Assembly: GCA_028278505.1 (NCBI GenBank)
Contig: JANQEG010000062.1
Span: forward strand, 1 to 64,000
DNA length: 64,000 nucleotides
From: Rhodobiaceae bacterium
GTDB lineage: Bacteria; Pseudomonadota; Alphaproteobacteria; Rhizobiales; JAKPQE01
Direction of reading: 5' to 3'
The translations under genes and the position numbers were made by a program. Each line of letters opens with the position of its first letter. Positions within the stretch are counted from its first letter, which is position 1. This document shows, in pieces, positions 36,900 to 45,726 of this stretch. Below the pieces are notes generated by a model that was given only the letters and a program-made list of their open reading frames with translations, did no database searches and was not told where the DNA came from.

Positions 36900-39041
36900 C
36901 TAGCGGGAAAACAGCAGATCCCGGACCATATCGCTTGCGTGCGACAGTTTCGACAGCGCTTCGCGCAGCCGTTCCGCCTGCATCCGGTCGAGCTGCTTGA
37001 TCCGTATCGAATTGCCGAGCGGATGCCCCTCATGCAGATCTTCCACCTGCTGGCGCAGGATCAGTTCGAGCAGGAAGCCGTGGGTCTCCAGCATATGTGT
37101 GAGGTCGTTTTCACCGCCGATGCCGAGCGCGCGCACGCCCTCCAGCCGGTCCTTCGTCGCCCGGTGCACGATGTTGTGGCGGATCGCCAGCACTCGGGCG
37201 CTCTGGACGATGGGAAAGAGCCCGCCCCTCTTCAAGTCGATGCGTCCGCTCTCCGATCTGAAGCCGCCGAAGAAGCTCACCGGCGCCTGATATTCGTCGC
37301 CGAGCGCCGCCAGGAGCTTGGCGAAATCCGGCGCCCGATGGCCCATGGCGTAGGATTCCGTCAACAGCTTCTGGCCCAGCTTGATGTCGCCATGGACGAC
37401 GCGCAAATCGAAGAAGATGTCGACGTTGAGGAGGTCCTTCGGGTTGGAGCGGCGGATCCAGCTTTCGACCCGCTCGAGCCAGGTCGCGAGGCTGCCCCGC
37501 CATTGCGGGTTCTTCGCCATGACGCCGCCCTTGCACAACGGCAGGTGCACCGCATCGAGGATTTCGGCAATGTGCTCGCCGAGTTCGGCGAACCATTGAT
37601 CCTCCGGACCGTCCGCGTCGCCGGTCTCGAAGATGATCGCATTGTCCTGATCGGCGGCGAGCAGGCTTTCGCCGCGGCCGGCAGAGCCGAGGATCAGAAG
37701 CGCGTAGGGCACCGGCGGGCCGCCGCGACCGGCCTTGAGCATGCGCTCTTCGGCAATAATCGCCGCCTTGCGGGTGAGCGCGCCGATCTCGCGGCTGATC
37801 ACCTGGGCGATGTCGCGGGAATCGACATTCTCCACGACCAGGCTTTCGGCCACCATCGGCAGCTTGGCCCAGGCGGCGCCGAGCGCGCTGACATTGCCGG
37901 CCTCGTCGATCTCGTCGCCGAGCGAGATCGCCTCCTGGGCGCGCAGGCGCAACAGATCGCGCGCCGACAGGGCGCCGACGACGTCGCCGCTGTCGTCGAC
38001 GACGCCGAGATGGCGGATCTTCATCCGCGACATGCGGCCGACCGCGCGATAGATGAAGGCGTCCGCCCATATCGTCGCCAGCGGCTTCGACATGAATTCG
38101 CCGAGCGGCCGCTCAAGCGCCGCCGCGCCACCCGCCGCGATCGCCCGCAAGACGTCGCGCTCGGTGACGATACCGGTCTCGACCGCCCGCAAGGTCCCGT
38201 CCTCGTCCTGCGGCTCTGCGGTCACGAACGCCGAGCTGATGCGCCGTTCGACGACGTATTTCATCGCCTCAAGCAGCGGCGTCGTCGCCGGCAGCACGAC
38301 CGGCGGCGCGCTCATGACATCCTGCACCCGGTGGCGGTAGGGATAGCTGTCGATGCGCGCCAGCGTGCGCTCCGCGTCGGCGCGGCTCGCCGGCGCCACC
38401 GCCTCCAGCCAGCCGGCCCGATGGTGCGCGTCGAGCACCGCCGAAAGCTGCCGGCAGGCCTGTTCGGCGGCCGCGATCGTGCGGATTTCATCGCTGCGCA
38501 GATGCGGAATGAGGGCGTGGTAGAGCTTTGCCGTTGCCGTCGCATCGCCGAGCGCGGTGTGGCGGTCGGTGAGGTCGACGCCGAGCCACGATCCCATCAT
38601 TTCCATGGAGAAATCGGGAAGCTGCGGATTGGCGATCTGCGCCAGCAGGCGGGTGTCGAGCGTGCGCGGCGCTTCCCAGACGATATTGGCGAGCCGGCAT
38701 TCGCGGCGCAGGATCGCCAGATCGAAGCCGATCGAATGGCCGATGACGATGGCATTGCCGATGAAGGCGCTGAGCTTTCTCCACACTTCGGGGAATTTCG
38801 GCGCGCCGGCGACCATGGCGTCGTCGATATTGTGGATCTCCGTCGATGCCGGCGGGATCGGCTCGCCCGGATCGACCAGCAGGTCGAGGCTCTCTTCGGT
38901 CCGCAGTTCGCCGTGGCGGATGCGCACCGCACCGACCTGCAGCAGCCGCGCCTTGCTGGTGTCGAGGCCGCTCGTCTCGGTATCGAGAACGACGGCGTCG
39001 ATCGCAACGAGCGGCGTGGCGCTTCTGGCGGTGTGGTTCAT
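36900..39041 (-). CDS. DEDDh exonuclease - CBS pair - DUF294 nucleotidyltransferase-like fusion
   Basis: 713 residues from the ATG at 39041, which has an AGGGGAAG site; the listed ORF is longer. Domains in order: a DnaQ-like 3'-5' exonuclease (Asp20 and Glu22 in VVLDTETSGLDT, IVIGHSIGFDLAIL, and DRHTALGDATATAKLY near 160), a pair of CBS domains (about 280 to 400, with VTERDVLRAI and GVVDDSGDVVGALSARDLLRL), a DUF294 nucleotidyltransferase-like domain (LLILGSAGRGESLLAADQDNA near 465), and a helical C-terminus. CBS pairs usually bind adenosyl ligands. Free-standing CBS-DUF294 proteins are known in bacteria. The exonuclease fusion is seen in this order, but its role is undefined. Confidence 0.88.
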   Translation of the reverse strand: MNHTARSATPLVAIDAVVLDTETSGLDTSKARLLQVGAVRIRHGELRTEESLDLLVDPGEPIPPASTEIHNIDDAMVAGAPKFPEVWRKLSAFIGNAIVIGHSIGFDLAILRRECRLANIVWEAPRTLDTRLLAQIANPQLPDFSMEMMGSWLGVDLTDRHTALGDATATAKLYHALIPHLRSDEIRTIAAAEQACRQLSAVLDAHHRAGWLEAVAPASRADAERTLARIDSYPYRHRVQDVMSAPPVVLPATTPLLEAMKYVVERRISSAFVTAEPQDEDGTLRAVETGIVTERDVLRAIAAGGAAALERPLGEFMSKPLATIWADAFIYRAVGRMSRMKIRHLGVVDDSGDVVGALSARDLLRLRAQEAISLGDEIDEAGNVSALGAAWAKLPMVAESLVVENVDSRDIAQVISREIGALTRKAAIIAEERMLKAGRGGPPVPYALLILGSAGRGESLLAADQDNAIIFETGDADGPEDQWFAELGEHIAEILDAVHLPLCKGGVMAKNPQWRGSLATWLERVESWIRRSNPKDLLNVDIFFDLRVVHGDIKLGQKLLTESYAMGHRAPDFAKLLAALGDEYQAPVSFFGGFRSESGRIDLKRGGLFPIVQSARVLAIRHNIVHRATKDRLEGVRALGIGGENDLTHMLETHGFLLELILRQQVEDLHEGHPLGNSIRIKQLDRMQAERLREALSKLSHASDMVRDLLFSR

Positions 39042-39105
39042 GTCTTCCCCTGCCCGGAGCCGTTGCGGCGTCTCTCGTTCTCTTTCTCGCGTGGCAACAG
39101 TGCCG

Positions 39106-39750
39106 TCAACTCCGGCCGACATGCGGCACGGCGACCGGGGGCGGTCCTTCGATAATGGTGTCGGCGATCGCGGGACAATCGGTGCGGGCGATGAACTCCT
39201 CATAGAGGCGGCAGAGATTGGAACTCAGATGGGCCTTGATCAGCGTATAGTCGTGGACGCGCAGCGATTCATGGATCGGCAGATTGTCAAAGAACATCTG
39301 CACGGTGTCGACCGGAATGTCCTTGATCGATTTCGGCGGCGCCAGCTGCGCCCGCGCCAAATGCTCGGCGATCTCGGTATGTGAAATCGCCCAGAAATCG
39401 TCGGCAAAACCTGACGGCACCGGATAGCGGCTCATCACCCCCCGCGAGGCGGCGAGCAGGCCGTTGGCGAGCGCGGCGGTGCGGTCGGCCGCGTCGGGCC
39501 GCAGCGTCGCCTCCACCATCTGCACGATGTAGCCGAGGCCGATCGGGAAGTTGCGCCAGCGGCACTCGTCAAGGGCGGCGATGAAGGCGGGTTCCTTGAA
39601 CAGCTTGCTCGACAGCACGCCGGAGCGGGCTCGGGCATATTCATAGACCGTCTTCTGCACCAGGAAGGCCGTGCGCGAATCGAGGAAATCCTCGACGTCG
39701 GCGAAGGTGGCGATCGGCGGTGGCCGGCGGAAGTAGTCGAGTAGTCCCAT
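39106..39750 (-). CDS. Conserved hypothetical protein beside DUF294
   Basis: 214-residue soluble protein with no family I can name. It begins MGLLDYFRRPPPIATFADVEDFLDSRTAFLVQK, has a central FPIGLGYIVQMVEATLRP, and ends with SSNLCRLYEEFIARTDCPAI. It looks helical, without signal peptide. It precedes the exonuclease-CBS-DUF294 gene by 64 bases on the same strand and is divergent from the large hybrid kinase. I recall the three genes being neighbours in related genomes, which suggests a shared pathway. Confidence 0.75.
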   Translation of the reverse strand: MGLLDYFRRPPPIATFADVEDFLDSRTAFLVQKTVYEYARARSGVLSSKLFKEPAFIAALDECRWRNFPIGLGYIVQMVEATLRPDAADRTAALANGLLAASRGVMSRYPVPSGFADDFWAISHTEIAEHLARAQLAPPKSIKDIPVDTVQMFFDNLPIHESLRVHDYTLIKAHLSSNLCRLYEEFIARTDCPAIADTIIEGPPPVAVPHVGRS

Positions 39751-39894
39751 TTTACGCCCTGCAACGATTCCGATCGGGGCCTGCCAATCAGCGTCTGGGC
39801 CCCCTTTCTGGACATTCGCTATCTTATATGATCCGATTTCGCCGGCGCGTCATCAAGAGATGACAAAGCGTTTTACGGAATTCATGGATCCGCG

Positions 39895-42800
39895 ATGCTG
39901 CAGGGTTGGGCCGTCGTCGCCGCCGCGCTTGTCTATATCGGCATTCTGTTTGCCGTCGCAAGCTATGGCGACCGCAAATCCGCGCCGGCGATCAGCAAGC
40001 GCGGGCGGCCCAATATCTACGCCCTGTCGCTGGCCGTCTACTGCACTTCGTGGACGTTTTTCGGCTCGGTCGGCATGGCCACCAAGGCCGGCCTCGATTT
40101 CATCGCCATCTATATCGGACCGGCGCTGCTGATCGGTTTCGGCTATCCGCTGATGCGCCGGCTGGTCAGCCTCGCCAAGACCGAGAAGATCACCTCGATC
40201 GCCGACTTCCTGTCGTCGCGCTACGGCAAGAACCAATGGGTGGCGGGGGTCGCCTCGGTGATCGCCGTGGTCGGCGTCATTCCCTATATCGCCCTGCAGT
40301 TGAAGGCGGTGTCCGCCTCGGTGACGACGATATTGTCCGAACCGCATTTCGGTGCGGCCGCGAGCGGGCCGGTGCCGGTGTTCGGCGATATCGCGCTGCT
40401 CATTGCGATCATGATGGCGATGTTCGCGATCCTGTTCGGCACCCGCCATATCGACGCCACCGAACACCAGGAAGGGTTGATGCTGGCGATTGCGATGGAA
40501 TCGGTGGTCAAGCTGATCGCCTTCCTGATCGTCGGCATCTACGTGACGTTCTGGATGTTCGACGGCCCCGGCCATCTCGCCTCAGCGGCGGCGGCGGCGC
40601 CGGCGGCGGCCGGCATGTTCGCCCACGAGCCGAGCGGCGGCACCTGGATCACCATGACCCTGCTGTCGTTCTTCGCCGCCGTGCTCTTGCCGCGCCAGTT
40701 CCACGTCACCATCGTGGAAAACAACAGCGACAATGAACTGCGCCGCGCGGCATGGCTGTTTCCCACCTATCTGGTGGTGATCAATCTGTTCGTCGTGCCG
40801 ATCGCCCTGGCCGGCCTGATCACCTTCGGCACCAGCGTCGACGGCGACAATTTCGTGCTCAGCCTGCCGATCGCCGCGGGCAATCCCTTCGTCTCCTACT
40901 GCGCCTTCTTCGGCGGCCTGTCGGCGGCGACCGCAATGGTGATCGTCGCAACCGTCGCGCTCTCCATCATGATCTCGAATGAATTCGTCATGCCGGTGCT
41001 GCTGCGCCGCCAGCGCTTCGACGGTGTCGCGCCGCGCGACATGGGCCGGCTGCTGCTCAACATCCGGCGCAGCGCGATCTTCGTCATCCTGCTTCTGGCC
41101 TACGCCTATTACCGGGCCGCCGCCAACACCGCGGCGCTGGCCGCGATCGGGCTGTTGTCGTTTGCCGCGATCGCCCAGTTCGCGCCGGCCTTTTTCGGCG
41201 GCCTGATGTGGCGGCGCGCCACGGCGCGCGGCGCCATTGCCGGAATGATCGCCGGTTTCGCGGTGTGGGCCTATACGCTGCTTCTGCCTAATTTCGTCGC
41301 CGCCGGACTGGTGCCGGCCGGCATTCTCGAAAACGGCCCGTTCGGCATCGGCATGCTCCGCCCCGAGGCGCTGTTCAGCCTCGATTTCGATCCGCTGACC
41401 CATGGCGTGTTCTGGAGCCTTTCGGCCAATCTCGCCGCCTTCATCGGCTTCTCGCTGGCGCGCGCGCCGCAGCCGACCGAGCGGCTGCAGGCCAATATCT
41501 TCGTGCCGACCGAGTTCTCGCCGACCCCCTCGCTGCGTCTGTTCCGCACCTCGGTCACGGTCGGCGATCTGACCTCGACGGTGTCGCGCTATCTCGGCGA
41601 GGAACGGACCGAGCGCGCGTTTGCCGCCTTCGCCAGGAGCCGCGATCTGCCGCTTGAACCGCATCGCGAGGCCGATCCGCACCTGATCCGCCACAGCGAG
41701 CAATTGCTGGCCAGCGCCATCGGCGCCGCCTCGTCGCGGCTGGTTCTCTCTTTGTTGGTCAAGCGCCGCGATGCCGCCACCAAGGGCGCGCTGAAGCTGC
41801 TCGACGACGCCTCCGCGGCGATCCAGTACAATCGCGACCTGCTGCAGACCGCGCTCGATCAGGTGCGCCAGGGCATCGCCGTCTTCGACCGCGAATTGCG
41901 GCTGATCTGCTGGAACCGCCAGTTCCGCGAATTGCTGCAACTGCCCGTCGATTTCGGCCAGGTCGGCACGCCGCTCAACACCATCCTGCATTACAATGCC
42001 GATCGCGGCGCGCTCGGTCCGGGCGATCCGGACGCCCTCGTCGCCGAGCGCATCGACCGCTTCGTCACCCGCATGGAGACGGTCCAGGAAAAGCTGCATT
42101 CCAACGGCAGCGTGCTCGAAGTGCGCACCGCGCCGATGCCGGACGGCGGCATCGTCATGACCTATGCCGACATCACCGAGCAGGTGGCGGCGGCGGACGC
42201 GCTGGAGCGGTCGCGCGCGACGCTCGAGCAGCGGGTGCGCCAGCGCACCGAGGAACTGACCCGCCTCAACAGCGAGCTCGGCCGGGCCAAGGCCGCCGCC
42301 GAAGCTGCCAATATCGGCAAGACCCGCTTCGTTGCCGCGGCCGGGCACGACATCCTGCAGCCGCTCAACGCCGCGCGCCTCTACACCACGTCGCTGGTCG
42401 AGCGCCACGCCGGGAACGAGGACCGCGAACTGATCGACAATGTCGATGCGTCGCTCGAAGCCGTCGAGGAGATCATCGGCGCCGTGCTCGACATTTCCAG
42501 GCTCGACGCCGGGGCGTTGAAGCCGGAGGTCACGGTGTTCTGCCTCGACGATGTGCTGCGCCAGTTGCGGATCGAATTCGCGCCGCTGGCCGGCGACAAG
42601 AATATAGACTTCACCGTCGTTCCCACCACCGTCAGCGTCAGATCCGACCGGCGGCTGCTGCGCCGGGTCCTACAGAACCTGGTCTCCAACGCCATAAAAT
42701 ACACGCCGCCGTCCGGCCGCGTGCTGGTCGGCTGCCGGCGCAAGCGCGGCAGCGCCCTGATCAATGTCTACGACAACGGCGTCGGCATTCCCTTCAACCA

Positions 42801-43419
42801 GCAGGACCTGATTTTCGAGGAGTTCCGGCGCCTCAAGGCCGGCGCCGAGGCGGCGCGCGGCCTCGGTCTCGGCCTGTCGATCGTCGAGCGGATCGCGCGC
42901 GTGCTCGACCATCGGCTGACGCTCGTCTCGTCGCCCGGGCACGGAACCAATTTCGCCGTCGAAATCGAAACCGCCGCCGCCGTCGCCGAGCGGCCCAGCG
43001 AGGCGCCGCCGCGGGCCCTGCCGGCGATCCGGCTGACCGGGCTGACGGTGCTGTGCATCGACAATGAGCGCAAGATCCTGGAGGGGATGGCGGCGCTGCT
43101 CGGCGGCTGGGGCTGTGCGGTGGTGAGCGCCGGCGGCTTACGCGAGGCCACCCGGGAACTGGAGCGGACCGGCATCGTTCCCGATGTCGCCCTGGTCGAC
43201 TATCACCTCGACGACGACACCGGCATCAACGTCGTGCGGCGCCTGCGGCAGCGCTATGGCGAGGAACTGCCGGCCGTGCTGATCACCGCCGACCGCTCAC
43301 CTGCGGTGCGCGGCGAGGCCCGTGCCAACACCATCACCGTGCTCAACAAGCCGCTGAAACCGGCGGCGCTCCGGGCGGTGCTGGCGCAATGGCGCGTGCA
43401 GCGATCCGCGGCGGAGTGA
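39895..43419 (+). CDS. NahK/ErcS-type hybrid sensor histidine kinase with a sodium/solute symporter-like domain
   Basis: 1174-residue membrane hybrid kinase. Residues about 1 to 520 hold roughly thirteen hydrophobic helices with sodium:solute symporter-like features (SWTFFGSVGMATKAGLDF, TATEHQEGLMLAIA-like region). A PAS-type domain follows near residue 650 to 760 (ALDQVRQGIAVFDRELRLICWN). Then come a coiled coil, the phosphoacceptor His near 818 in FVAAAGHDILQPLNAARL, the ATPase domain (GLGLSIVERIA) and a C-terminal receiver domain with the aspartate in VALVDYHLDDDTG near 1101. The ATG at 39895 has only a weak ribosome-binding site. The input could be a solute sensed or transported by the symporter part. 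Confidence 0.93.
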   Translation: MLQGWAVVAAALVYIGILFAVASYGDRKSAPAISKRGRPNIYALSLAVYCTSWTFFGSVGMATKAGLDFIAIYIGPALLIGFGYPLMRRLVSLAKTEKITSIADFLSSRYGKNQWVAGVASVIAVVGVIPYIALQLKAVSASVTTILSEPHFGAAASGPVPVFGDIALLIAIMMAMFAILFGTRHIDATEHQEGLMLAIAMESVVKLIAFLIVGIYVTFWMFDGPGHLASAAAAAPAAAGMFAHEPSGGTWITMTLLSFFAAVLLPRQFHVTIVENNSDNELRRAAWLFPTYLVVINLFVVPIALAGLITFGTSVDGDNFVLSLPIAAGNPFVSYCAFFGGLSAATAMVIVATVALSIMISNEFVMPVLLRRQRFDGVAPRDMGRLLLNIRRSAIFVILLLAYAYYRAAANTAALAAIGLLSFAAIAQFAPAFFGGLMWRRATARGAIAGMIAGFAVWAYTLLLPNFVAAGLVPAGILENGPFGIGMLRPEALFSLDFDPLTHGVFWSLSANLAAFIGFSLARAPQPTERLQANIFVPTEFSPTPSLRLFRTSVTVGDLTSTVSRYLGEERTERAFAAFARSRDLPLEPHREADPHLIRHSEQLLASAIGAASSRLVLSLLVKRRDAATKGALKLLDDASAAIQYNRDLLQTALDQVRQGIAVFDRELRLICWNRQFRELLQLPVDFGQVGTPLNTILHYNADRGALGPGDPDALVAERIDRFVTRMETVQEKLHSNGSVLEVRTAPMPDGGIVMTYADITEQVAAADALERSRATLEQRVRQRTEELTRLNSELGRAKAAAEAANIGKTRFVAAAGHDILQPLNAARLYTTSLVERHAGNEDRELIDNVDASLEAVEEIIGAVLDISRLDAGALKPEVTVFCLDDVLRQLRIEFAPLAGDKNIDFTVVPTTVSVRSDRRLLRRVLQNLVSNAIKYTPPSGRVLVGCRRKRGSALINVYDNGVGIPFNQQDLIFEEFRRLKAGAEAARGLGLGLSIVERIARVLDHRLTLVSSPGHGTNFAVEIETAAAVAERPSEAPPRALPAIRLTGLTVLCIDNERKILEGMAALLGGWGCAVVSAGGLREATRELERTGIVPDVALVDYHLDDDTGINVVRRLRQRYGEELPAVLITADRSPAVRGEARANTITVLNKPLKPAALRAVLAQWRVQRSAAE

Positions 43420-43437
43420 GCCGCGTTCCCAAGAAAC

Positions 43438-43926
43438 TTAGTTCTTGGTCATCGAGGCCGGCGCGTTCTGGCCTTCCATCACCTTCTGGCGGAAAAGCGC
43501 GGCGAAATCGATCGGATCGATCAGCAGCGGCGGAAACCCGCCGTTTCGGGTCGCCTCGGCGATGATCTGGCGGGCGAACGGAAACAGCATTCGCGGTCCC
43601 TCGATCATGACCACCGGCTGCAGATGCTCGTCCGGGATGTTCTGCACCCGGATGATGCCGCCATAATGCACCTCGACATTGAACAGCACCTCCTTGCCGA
43701 TGGTGCCGCGGGATTCGATCTTCAGGTCGATTTCGTAGTCGGTCTCGGACTTCTTGTGGGCATCGACGTTGACTCCGATCTCGATCTTCGGCGGCTCGTT
43801 GCGCGGCTGCAGCGTGCTCGGGGCGCCGGGATTCTCGAAGGACAGATCCTTCAGATACTGCGCCAGAATATTGAGCTGCGGCGGCAGTTCGCCGGCGGCT
43901 TCAGCACCTTGGTTTTCGTCGGCCAT
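43438..43926 (-). CDS. secB: Protein-export chaperone SecB
   Basis: 162-residue cytosolic export chaperone that keeps preproteins unfolded for Sec[20 protein letters not shown] near residue 20 and [28 protein letters not shown] near residue 110 are diagnostic. Length is normal. It is convergent with the hybrid kinase gene (18-base gap). Its upstream neighbour on the minus strand is the transport cluster. Confidence 0.96.
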   Translation of the reverse strand: MADENQGAEAAGELPPQLNILAQYLKDLSFENPGAPSTLQPRNEPPKIEIGVNVDAHKKSETDYEIDLKIESRGTIGKEVLFNVEVHYGGIIRVQNIPDEHLQPVVMIEGPRMLFPFARQIIAEATRNGGFPPLLIDPIDFAALFRQKVMEGQNAPASMTKN

Positions 43927-44035
43927 ATCGTCTGTTTCGCGCCGTTAAGGCGCGCCCTTGCTGATGAGAACGGGAGTAACGTAAGTCCCGGCGCTGCTAA
44001 CACGTTGCCGCACGGGTGGCAAGGCTTGGCGGCGG

Positions 44036-44995
44036 TTAGTGGCCACCGAGGAAGCGGCGATAGCTGGCGCCGAGCAGGGCCGGCGTCATCAGCATCGGAA
44101 TCTGGTAGCAGCCGATGAACACCATCATCGGATCGGTGAGCACCGGCGGCAGGGCGGTGAGGAAGAGCGCGATATTGCGGTTGCCGGCGACCAGCCCGAT
44201 GGCGCCGGCCGCCGGCCGGTCGTCGATGCCGCCGGCCCCGATCAGCAGCGCCGCGATGCGCCGGCCGGCAAGCTGTAGCCCGAAATTGGCGATTGTGGCC
44301 AAAAGCAGCACCCCGATCAGCGCGATCGGATCGCCGAACAGCAGCGGCTGGATGGCGTCCATCAGCGCCAGCACGAAGACGGCGAGCACGATCGCCGACA
44401 GCCCGTCGATGACCTGCAGCCCGGGCAGGTCGATCTGCCGAATGAGGAGACGGCGCAGCGCCAGGCCGGAGCCGGCGGCAATGGCGATCAGTCCCGCCAG
44501 CCGCGCCGCCGCCTCGGCGACCGAGGCGCCCTCCAGGCCGGCAAAGACCAGATAAAGCGGCAGCAGCGATGTTAGCGGCAAGAGCAGGGTGCCCCAGATG
44601 AGGAGCCGCAATGCGGTAAAGCCGTCGAGGCCGCACATTACCGCGATTGCCGGGCTCGAGGCGATCGGCGCCGCCGCCGCCATAATCACCAGCACGTTGG
44701 CGAGCGTTCCGGTGAAGCCGGCCGCTGAAAAGGTAAGGGCCGCGGCGACCGGCAGCGCCAATTGCAGCACCAGGATGACGAGGATGTCGCGATGCGCGTC
44801 GCCAATCGCCGAATTCAGCCGCTCCGGGGGAATGCGTAAGGCGGAGAGGAACAGGAGAATGCCGATCAGCAGCGGCAGCAGCGGGCGCAGGGTCGCGGCC
44901 GCTGCCGGAAACGCGATGCCGGCGGCAAGTCCAAGCGCCAGGAGCCAGCGCGCCTGAGCGGCGCAGAGCCGAAGCAGGCCGCCGGCGCCGGCCAT
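44036..44995 (-). CDS. BASS-like (bile acid:sodium symporter fold) putative transporter
   Basis: 319-residue protein from the ATG at 44995; the 694-residue listed ORF fuses antisense sequence to it. About ten hydrophobic helices are evident. AAPIASSPAIAVMCGLDGF near residue 115 and GLVAGNRNIALFLTALPPVL near residue 275 resemble the two crossover regions of the bile acid:sodium symporter / membrane transporter families. The start overlaps the TauE/SafE stop as TGATG, so it is coupled. It is the last gene of the cluster. Substrate and direction are unknown. Confidence 0.7.
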   Translation of the reverse strand: MAGAGGLLRLCAAQARWLLALGLAAGIAFPAAAATLRPLLPLLIGILLFLSALRIPPERLNSAIGDAHRDILVILVLQLALPVAAALTFSAAGFTGTLANVLVIMAAAAPIASSPAIAVMCGLDGFTALRLLIWGTLLLPLTSLLPLYLVFAGLEGASVAEAAARLAGLIAIAAGSGLALRRLLIRQIDLPGLQVIDGLSAIVLAVFVLALMDAIQPLLFGDPIALIGVLLLATIANFGLQLAGRRIAALLIGAGGIDDRPAAGAIGLVAGNRNIALFLTALPPVLTDPMMVFIGCYQIPMLMTPALLGASYRRFLGGH

Positions 44996-45720
44996 CAGGA
45001 AAGCGCCCTGATCAGAAGCGTGATTGCGGCGAATGCGGAAAGCCCGAGTATGACCGGCCGGTAGCGGCGGTCGACGATGGCGGTAAAACGCGGCGCCAGC
45101 CGCGACGTTACCAGCATGACGGGGAGAAAGAGCGCGATCGCGATCAGATCGCTTTGGCCGACCCGGCCGATCAGCGCCAGCGCGGCGAGCGAAAGGGCGG
45201 CGGCGATCGCGAAGAAGGCGTTCAGCGTCGCCCGCGCCCGCGCCGGTTCGACGCGCTGGTAGATCAATCCCATCGGCGGCGCGCCGACGCTTGAGATCGT
45301 GCCCATCAGCCCGGACACCGTGCCCATGGCGACCAGCGTGCCGCGGCTGAGCGGGATCAGCACGCCGACCAGGCTCATGGCGACCGCGACCAGGATGGCG
45401 ACCGAAAACAGTAGCATGAAGGTTTCCCGCTCCGGCATCAGCGCCAGCAGGCCGACGGCGCCGAAGGTGCCGGCGATGCGGCCGCCGAGCGCCCAGCCGA
45501 TCTCCGGCGCCACGACCTCGCGGCGATGGCTCCAGGCGGCGATGATCGCCGTCAGCGCGCCGAGCGCGATCACCGGCACCGGCACCAGGCGAATGTCGAT
45601 CATCGCCAGTATCGGCGCGGTTGCGAGGCCGAAGCCCATGCCCGTGGTCGACTGGACGATGACGCCGCAGGCGACCACCAGCGCCGCCAGGGCGAGCAGC
45701 AGCGGCGGAATATCTAGCAT
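44995..45720 (-). CDS. TauE/SafE (TSUP) family membrane transporter
   Basis: 241-residue integral membrane protein with about eight helices in two related halves. VVACGVIVQSTTGMGFGLATAPILAMID near residue 15 and GTVSGLMGTISSVGAPPMGLIY near residue 140 are the family repeats. TSUP proteins export sulfite, sulfoacetate or other organic anions. It is 6 bases downstream of the TRAP large permease gene and belongs to the same unit. An exporter in a degradation cluster suggests a toxic or excess anion product, but that is inference. Confidence 0.87.
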   Translation of the reverse strand: MLDIPPLLLALAALVVACGVIVQSTTGMGFGLATAPILAMIDIRLVPVPVIALGALTAIIAAWSHRREVVAPEIGWALGGRIAGTFGAVGLLALMPERETFMLLFSVAILVAVAMSLVGVLIPLSRGTLVAMGTVSGLMGTISSVGAPPMGLIYQRVEPARARATLNAFFAIAAALSLAALALIGRVGQSDLIAIALFLPVMLVTSRLAPRFTAIVDRRYRPVILGLSAFAAITLLIRALS

Positions 45721-45726
45721 GTCCGG

